64,000 nt of DNA from Atrina japonica (lineage: Eukaryota; Mollusca; Bivalvia; Pterioida; Pinnidae), in the NCBI GenBank assembly GCA_030159075.1, contig BROG01000082.1, positions 1 through 64,000 of the forward strand, given 5' to 3'. Under the pieces are notes generated by a model. It saw only the letters and a list, made by a program, of their open reading frames with translations, did no database searches and was not told where the DNA came from. Shown here one piece after another: positions 51,601 through 60,600 of the stretch. The translations under genes and the position numbers were made by a program. Each line of letters begins with the position of its first letter. Position 1 is the first letter of the stretch.

Positions 51601-54600
51601 TGACATTTACTACAATGATCTCAATGACATTTACTACAGTGATCTCAATGACATTTACTAGTGATCTCAATGACATTTACTAATGATCTCAATGACATTT
51701 ACTACAATGATCTCAATGACATTTACTACAGTGATCTCAATGACATTTACTAGTGATCTCAATGACATTTACTAATGATCTCAATGACATTTACTACAAT
51801 GATCTCAATGACATTTACTACAGTGATCTCAATGACATTTACTAGTGATCTCAATGACATTTACTAGTGATCTCAATGACATTTACTGTAGTAATCTCAA
51901 TAACATTTACTGTAGTGATCTCAATAACATTTACTAGTGACCTCAATGACATTTACTACAGTGACCGCAATGACATTTACTACAGTGACCTCAATGACAT
52001 TTTCTACAGTGACCTCAATGACATTTACTAGTGATCTCAATGACATTTACTACAGTAACCTTAATGTAGGAGACAAGTCATGTCAAAAGTTACTTACATC
52101 TTTTCTGGACTGCTATCAGAAATTTCATCTTCATCCTCGTCACTTTCCATCTCTTCATCTTCATCATCATCCTGATATTTAGGAAGCAACACAAAACACT
52201 CTAAAATAAGTCTTTTACATCCAGAATTATCATCAAAAGTAATACAAAACAACATTGATAGTCATTTCACCTGCCCTACCTGCAAAATATCTACCTGGAC
52301 CCAGTTGTTCATCTACTGGTTAAATTTTAACCCTCCGATTAATTTCATTACCAAGGATTATCATTTGACTTAAGCAGTAATTTTCTGCCACTTTTTGGGG
52401 TCGTTATTCGGTCCCATTCCAAATTGGAAATAGTGTTTTTTCTCTCTAATTTTGCCCTTAAAACTTCCAATCAAATTTCTGCTTTTATCAAAATGAAAGT
52501 AGCGATAAAAATGTCCCCTTCCTTATTATCAGTCCTATGAATTACTGAAAACACGGTAAATGCTCGTAATCGAAATTGCGTAAGTGGCTTGGTGAGTTTC
52601 AATAGCTACCAAGTGTCAATATGACCACGAGTATCAAATGAGGGGCACGGGGTTGCACTGGGTTTCGCGTATGCTGCATTGCGAATTTTTGTTTATTTCA
52701 ACAGGCATAAAAACACTAGCTTCTGGCGCCTACATGTATATTACACCATACAGAGGTGTAATTATCAGACATATTGCTGGGGATACTTATACACCGACCT
52801 GTACTATGGTCAGGTACCTATACAGATCGATTACCTGTATATTTAAACCTTCACACCTATAGTCACTATCTGTTTGTTCTGTCCTATACACGGACATCAA
52901 AGATTAACATCATTAGTGTTACATTAATTTCATGCAACTTTTATATAAATCCTCAATGATTTTACCTCAAATTTAACGGAGAAATATGGAAGCGACATTG
53001 TGGTGTCTTATGTGACGTCCGCATTCCACACCATAAACTTTAGTGTTATGGATGTATCTTAAAAATTCTGATTTTTTTAAATACAAAATTTCAATTACAT
53101 ATTTTAAACAGACAACCTTTTCTTTTTAATAAATTTAAAGTAATGGCAGCTAACATATTTATACGACGATTTTTTTTTTTACCTTGAATCTAGATTTTGG
53201 CAACAGTTTCTGGCGATTTTTTTGTGTGTTACAAATTCTTCAAACAGACTATGAGAACTTTCTTTTTTAAATGGATTGAATAAATGTATCAGTTTATTAA
53301 TTGTTATTTTCTCTACTGATTTTATCAATTTCCCTTCTTTTTTGATTTTTGTTTGTTTGTTTGTTGTTGTTTAACGTCCCACTCAAGAATATTTCACTTA
53401 TATGGAGACGTCACCAAATGCCGGTGAAGGGCTTCAAATTTTGGCCTATGCTCGGCACTTACGGCCATTGAGCAGTGAGGGTTCTTTAACGTGCCCACAC
53501 CTACTGTGACACGGGACCTCCAGTTTTTACTGTCTCATCCGAAAGACAGGATTTTTGAGGGGGACAAGTAATTCAGTTGGGGACAACCAAATTTCTCAAA
53601 TGAAGGTTCCCCTGTTTTGAATTTTTATTTCACACCCTGTATTGCTATTTTTCTGAGCATCTAAGCTGTTAATGTTTTTTGAAAATATCCCAAAATATCC
53701 CCAAAATATCCCAAAATGCTGAAAAAAACCTGTTTAAGGGTTAAATTCTTTTGCTCAATACTTGGATATATTCAACTATGGTTAAACGTTTGGTTAATAT
53801 GGGAAATTTAGCCATGCTTTCAGTCTCGGTTATGTATTTGAACCACATAAGGGTTATTTCAAAATGGCTTAAGAATTGGAACTGTTTTAAAATTTAATTC
53901 TAGGTTATGTAACCTTCTGTTACCTTATTTATAGGAGGGTTATATTTAACCCGTAGTTAAAATTAACCAAAATATGACCAACTGGATCAAGCACACTGAT
54001 GGTACTTTTTGTAAATAGCATAAGAACAGTCATCGCTGAAGATTACCAGAATTTTTAAAAGTCTCGAGAAAAACCTAGAATAAAACTTGGAAGTTGTTTT
54101 ACCAGTCATTTGGTCAGTCTCTTCAATCATTTTTAAACGAATATACTAAGCATGGAATAGTTAAAGCGTAATGAGCTGTCGTTGACACAAATTTTACTAG
54201 CAGAATAAATTCACCATGTGTAAACCACCATCACCCTAACTTTGTATCCGTCATCAATTTGACCATTGTAAGTTAACATTTACTCATTTCTATGTTAAGA
54301 TTACAAAGTGTCAAGAAGCATGTGAAGCATTTCACTCATTTGAAGTATGCATTTTGATTTGATTTTTTTGTTTTACGCCATACTCAACAATCTTTCAGTC
54401 ATATGATGGCGTCCAGTTTTTATTGGTGGAGGAGAAACCCCGGTTACCCGGGTAAAGACCACCGACCTTCCGCAAGAAAACTGGCAAACTTTCCCACTTA
54501 ATTCGAAATGACCCTAGTGGGATTCGAACCAGAGGTGAGAGGCCTTGTGATTTAAAGCGCAATGCTCTAACCACTCGGCCACGGAGGTCCCCCTTGAAGT

Positions 54601-57600
54601 ATGCATTTCAGGGCCTTCATGGTTGACTGGTTAGAGTATCGCACTTTGAACCATAAAGTTTCTCACATCTGGTCAGTGCAAGTTTGAACCCTGCTGGAAC
54701 CTCATCTGATTTTTGTGAGAAAGTCTGCCAGTTTACTTGCCGGTGGTCTCTTCCCGGGTACATTGTAACCGGAGTCTCTCCTCCACCATCATAAACTGGC
54801 CACCACCATATAACAGAAAAATTGTGGGGGTGGGGGAAGAAAACAAAAATCAAATTAGAGTAAGCATCTAAAGTAAACACACCTGTATTTAAGACCGACT
54901 GAATCTGATTAAAGTGCCTGTATTGATTTCAAAAATTAAATATGCGAATAAGCAATGTAAGCTTCGAATCACATTTCTTCCACATCGATTCAGCTTCAAC
55001 TAATGCATATTAAAGGTTATCAGAGTGCTTGACCTAGCAGTCGACTTGCATACTATGATTACGTCAGATCACAATACACTATTTCATACCTGTAAAACTG
55101 TTTGATGGTTAAAGCCACAAGAAACGTAGGTAAACTCATCTCCAGAGAGGGTTTTATTGTATTAGAATGGTTTCGAGCCGATTTGGTAATTTCCCCATAA
55201 AATGTCATCAACTAACAGCTCATATTACTAGACATTAATCACATCTAAATTCAGTAATCTCACAAGTGAATGATTTCTTGGCGATCATCAAAAGAAACAC
55301 CATTGCGTGATGTTAACAATAACCAGTAAAAAAAAAATATATCTACCTCCTCCTCGTCACTATCTTCCTCTATTTCCATCTTCCCTTTCTGCTGTGATAA
55401 AAAGAAAAACACAAAGATATACAAAGCCGTATTTCTGTATTTAGAATTCAGCTGCAACCCTACATACATATACACCGATTTCTACCGGACATATCCGACC
55501 ATCTGTGATGGACTAGTGGTCAGCAGAGCATTTGACTCACAAGTGACGGATCTGGGTTGAATTCCTATTACCAGGTAATACCTACGATCCTATACAAAAT
55601 GTCAAAAGACTACAAAGCTCACCGAAATGGGTGTAAATTTTCAAAACAGATATTTGACCCACAGCTGTCTGGTTTTAAGGTTAAAGGACTGGTAAAATTT
55701 TTATTCCTTCTGTTCAGGTTAGAGATTTTGAAAAGTAGGTCAAAGTTCAAGGTCAAGTCACTAGGTCAAAGTCAAGGTACAAAATGAAAGCTCTGGTCAT
55801 AAGAAATCCATATGTGAAATATGAAGCCACATCCCTCATGGTTTAAAAGTTATAGCAAAAGTTTGTTTTTGAAAAGGTCGAAATGCAACATCAAGGTCAC
55901 TAGGTCAAAAGTCATGGCACCAAATGAAAGCTCTGGTCATAAGGAATCTATATGTGAAATATAAGACACCTGTCCCTTGTGGTTAAAAAGTTAGAGGCCC
56001 GAGGTTGAAGTTTTGTCTTTAGACGCCAACAACAACACTGCCGCCAGCTGGAGGTAGGACATTTACTTTCCGGACTTTCGTTTGTTTGTTTGTTTATTGT
56101 TATTTAACGTCCCACTCAAGAATATTTCACTCATATGGAGACGTCACCATATGCCGGTGAAGGGCTTCAAATTTTGGCTTATGCTCGGCACTTACGGCCA
56201 TTGAGCAGTGAGGGTTCTTTAACGTGCCGACACTAACTGTGACACGGGACCTCCAGTTTTTACTGTCTCATCCGAAAGACAGGAAACCAACCTGTCGCCG
56301 GCGGGACTCGAACTCACGACCTCACGATCCATAGTCGAGCGTGCTACCGACTGAGCCAGGCCGGCTCTCCGGACTTTCGTCCTGGTGACCTAAAAATGGC
56401 AGTTGCAAAGTAATTGGCATACGAAATTAAAGTCATGGGTCTTCCAGATGTAACGGTTGCCATGGAACGAAAAAAAAAAAAACCTCACACTGTACTGGTG
56501 TCAGTTCTGTTCATAGCACAGGTCAAAATGGTGGGCAATTCAACTAAAGGATATCAATATTATAATTTCCTGTAATTGCATTTGTTTATAAAATGTGAAG
56601 CTCAACTTAAAACTAGTAACAAGTAATGGCTTGAAGACCAATGCTCCAGTTTTATGGTCACCTAGTGCACCGTATTGGTATAATAATTCTCCCTGCAGCC
56701 AATAATCAGGGGTGTGTATTATCAAGAAGTCCTTCGTGGTTAAGTCTTACGTTATTTGATCTTAAGACAAAACTTAGGACCGTTTTATCAAGTCTTGAGG
56801 TAAATTCACATCTTTTCCAATACGATCTTGATATTTAATGAATACCACTACCTGATACATTTACAAAGATAAATTATAATACAAGAACTTGGGTCTACAC
56901 ATGACCTCTTGACAGGACCTGATTAGGACCTAAGTCACCAGTCCTAATTACATGTAAAACAGTCAAAGGTCGTAAGTGTGATCCTATGACAAAGTCTAAA
57001 ACTTTGGACCTTCCATGAAACGAGCCCAGGCTCCAAGTCCCACATGCCACAATGCGCTCAATTCTGTGTCAGAGATTTAAAACTAATCGCACCTTGCTCT
57101 TCTTTTCCGCCTTCTGTGTTGAAGCTTTTCTTTTCTTCGTCTTTACAACTTCTTTTTTGGGAGATTCTATTTCGTCCTCCCCTTCCTGCGATTCCTCAGT
57201 TTCCGTGCATTCAAGTTCTGATTCATCTTGGCTATTGTTCATATCATCTGGAAATTCTGAACAACAAATTTTTTATTTAATTACAAGAAGTTACTTACAA
57301 GTAACAAGGACAAAAGACGATTCTCCAATTGGTTAAAATTAATTCCAAATCTCGTAAGACTTATTCTATAGACTCAAGTCCCATAACTCTCAACAAATAT
57401 TGCCAAATGTTGACCATATGATTTATTATACTAATTTTTACTTTTACAAAGGCTAATCATTACATCTAGCTTATTCTCTACTAATGACTATTTCCCATTA
57501 TAAGTAACATTAGTTGGGAGACTTTCCCTGTGAGTGGGTCACTCTGCATCAGTCAATCAGAGCATTTCTAAAACAATCTTCAAAGAATACACAACAAATA

Positions 57601-60600
57601 TGTCACAATGATGGTGCACAGGTTTGCCACGATGAACAACTACAGTGCTTATTAGACATTCACAGTACTTACTGAAAAAACTAACAAAAAATAAAAAATA
57701 AAAAACATAAAAACAAGATTATAGTTCCCCATGACCAGAATATTTCCCTCAGCTTTGCGTTGGGTTTGATTTGATTTGATTTCTTGTTTTACGCCATACT
57801 CAACAATCTTTCAGTCATATGATGGCGTCCAGTTTTTATTGGTGGAGGAGAAACCCTGGTTACCCCGGTAAAGACCACTGACCTTCCGCAAGAAAACTGG
57901 CAAACTTTCCCACTTAATTCGAAATGACCCTAGTGGGATTTGCGTTGGGAAATGAATATATTGTTTCAGAGAAATAGAATCTTGCTATCTCCCAATGGTA
58001 TATTTTAAACTGTATAATCAAACTCGTCCTAGATCTTACCGATACAAATTGAGCTCAATACCAAATTTGGTGAAAATTTAAGGAAAGGAACTACAGTCAT
58101 GACTCTACCAGTAAATCTGGAAATTGTTGCCCTGCATTATTTGAACCCTATTACAAGACAAAACTGATAATCACCATCCTTGAATTAGTACTAAATCACC
58201 CATGTTTTCATGGATGGCATGCATGTCTATAATTCAATTATTTAGCATAGAAATTTATATATTTCATTTCAAATTCGTCCTGTGTAATCTACTAACTCAG
58301 GGCAAAAATTTATTTGTTTATTGTTGTTTAACGTCCAACTAAAAAATATTTCACTCATATGGAGACGTCACCAAATGCCGGTGAAGGGCTTCAAATTTTG
58401 GCCTATGCTCGGCACTTACGGCCATTGAGCAGTGAGGGTTCTTTAACGTGCCGACGCCTAATGTGACACGGGACCTCCTGTTTTTACTGTCTCATCCGAA
58501 AGACAGGAAACCCACCTTGCCGCCAGCGGGGCTCAAACTCACAACCTCACGATCCAGAGTCGAGCGCGCTACCGAATGAGCCAGGCCGGCTCACAAACAT
58601 TTAATGGGACTGAAATTTTCCAGGTGTACAGAATACATAAGAACATAGAAGTAAAATTTCGGGACAAGAATTTGACAGGAATCGTATTCTCCTTATTAGG
58701 AAAAGTTTTACATTATATATATATTATGATTTTGTCTCATAAAAATGGATGCACTGAAAGGGATGCCTGCTAAATATTTTTCATAACCTCAAAGATGCAT
58801 TTCATCTTAATCATACATGTTATATTCAATTGTCCTTACCTACAAGCTGCTGAGCTGAAAGGTGTACTGGGCCACTTCCTTCGACCAATCGGAATACCAC
58901 AGGATTTTCATGACCAAAAGATACATCTAGACTACACTAAAATACAAACAAAATCAGATATCACTATCTATAAGAGTTGTCTCCCCTTCATAGAATAACT
59001 ATACATGGTTTGACCCAGATGAACTGGCACATGGTTACTAACACAATGAGTCAAAATTAAAATCATAACAGGGGTGGCAGCTAGCTAGTGTCCTGCATGA
59101 AAAATATTAGAGCTACAGCAATGTTCTACCTGTATAGAGTTACAGCAATGTTCTACCTGTATAGAGCTACAGCAATGATCTACCTGTATAGAGCTACAGC
59201 AATGATCTACCTGTATAGAGCTTACAGCAATGTTCTACCTGTATAGAGCTACAGCAATGTTCTACCTGTATAGAGCTACAGCAATGATCTACCTGTATAG
59301 AGCTACAGCAATGTTCTACCTGTATAGAGCTACAGCAATGTTCTACCTGTATAGAGCTACAGCAATGATCTACCTGTATAGATCTACAGCATTGTTCTAC
59401 CTGTATAGAGCTACAGCAATGATCTACCTGTATAGAGCTACAGCAATGTTCTACCTGTATAGAGCTACAGCAATGTTCTACCTGTATAGAGCTTACAGCA
59501 ATGATCTACCTGTATAGAGCTACAGCAATGATCTACCTGTATAGAGCTTAAGCAATGTTCTACCTGTATAGAGCTACAGCAATGTTCTACCTGTATAGAG
59601 CTTACAGCAATGATCTACCTGTATAGAGCTACAGCAATGTTCTACCTGTATAGAATTTACAGCAATGTTCTACCTGTATAGATAGAACTTACAGCAATGT
59701 TCTACCTGTATAGAACTTACAGCAATGATCTACCTGTATAGAGCTACAGCAATGTTCTACCTGTATAGAGCTACAGCAATGTTCTACCTGTATAGAGCTA
59801 CAGCAATGTTCTACCTGTATAGAGCTACAGCAATGTTCTACCTGTACAGAGCTACAGCAATGTTCTACCTGTATAGAGCTACAACAATGATCTACCTGTA
59901 TAGAGCTTACAGCAATGTTCTACCTGTATAGAGCTTACAGCAATGTTCTACCAGTACATCCCTGATTTTAGAATATATAGACAGTATTTTCAGTGTTTTG
60001 ACAGAACCAGTATGTGTCACTCTACCATTATTGTGGTAGACCCAAAAGGGGCGTTACCTGTGTTTACAAAAAAAAAATTTGATTTTTTTTACTTTTACTA
60101 CTTGTACTTTATGCACAATAACAAATAAGATCTATACACAGGCATTAAAAATCTTATATTCCTATTTATTTTGTGAACATAAGGTCAGATCCATTGTGGT
60201 ATTCATGTAAAAATAGTATTGTTGAGTTTATCAACTGCAATTGCAAACGTGTTAAACCTGGGTTTCTCAAGCAATTTTCACAAAATATATAGCAATTTAA
60301 GAATATGTATGCCTGTGTACATCTCTAATTAATGTACATCAATGCAAGTAGTAAAAAAAAAAATCTGGTAAAAAAAAAAAAAAAAAAAAAAAAAAGCTGA
60401 TTCCCCTTTTATCGTATTACTAGAAATCAACAACTAAAGAACTACCACTTTGATATTTTTATTCTAATGATAATGGTTTAAGGATTAATATCATCAACAT
60501 GTGGGACTGGTAAAAGGCCCCTTTCCAAATGCAAACTTTGCCATTGTTTCCCAAAATTTCTGAAATATGTTCACCACACAGCTAACATAGTCAGTGCGTA

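Noticed and set aside
50979..52182. Open frames with repeated DLNDIYYS or TSMTFTTV peptides on both strands
   Set aside because: These come from the 24-base variant of the intronic minisatellite, which is a multiple of three. Both strands are open, which points to the repeat and not to a gene.
54520..54593. tRNA gene with good A and B boxes
   Set aside because: It is the head of a SINE: it continues into the SINE body without a terminator and is bounded by a target duplication. The same holds for 56303-56367.
59230..59931. Frames with nine-residue YLYRATAMF repeats
   Set aside because: The 27-base unit is a multiple of three and lies in an intron of the opposite-strand gene.
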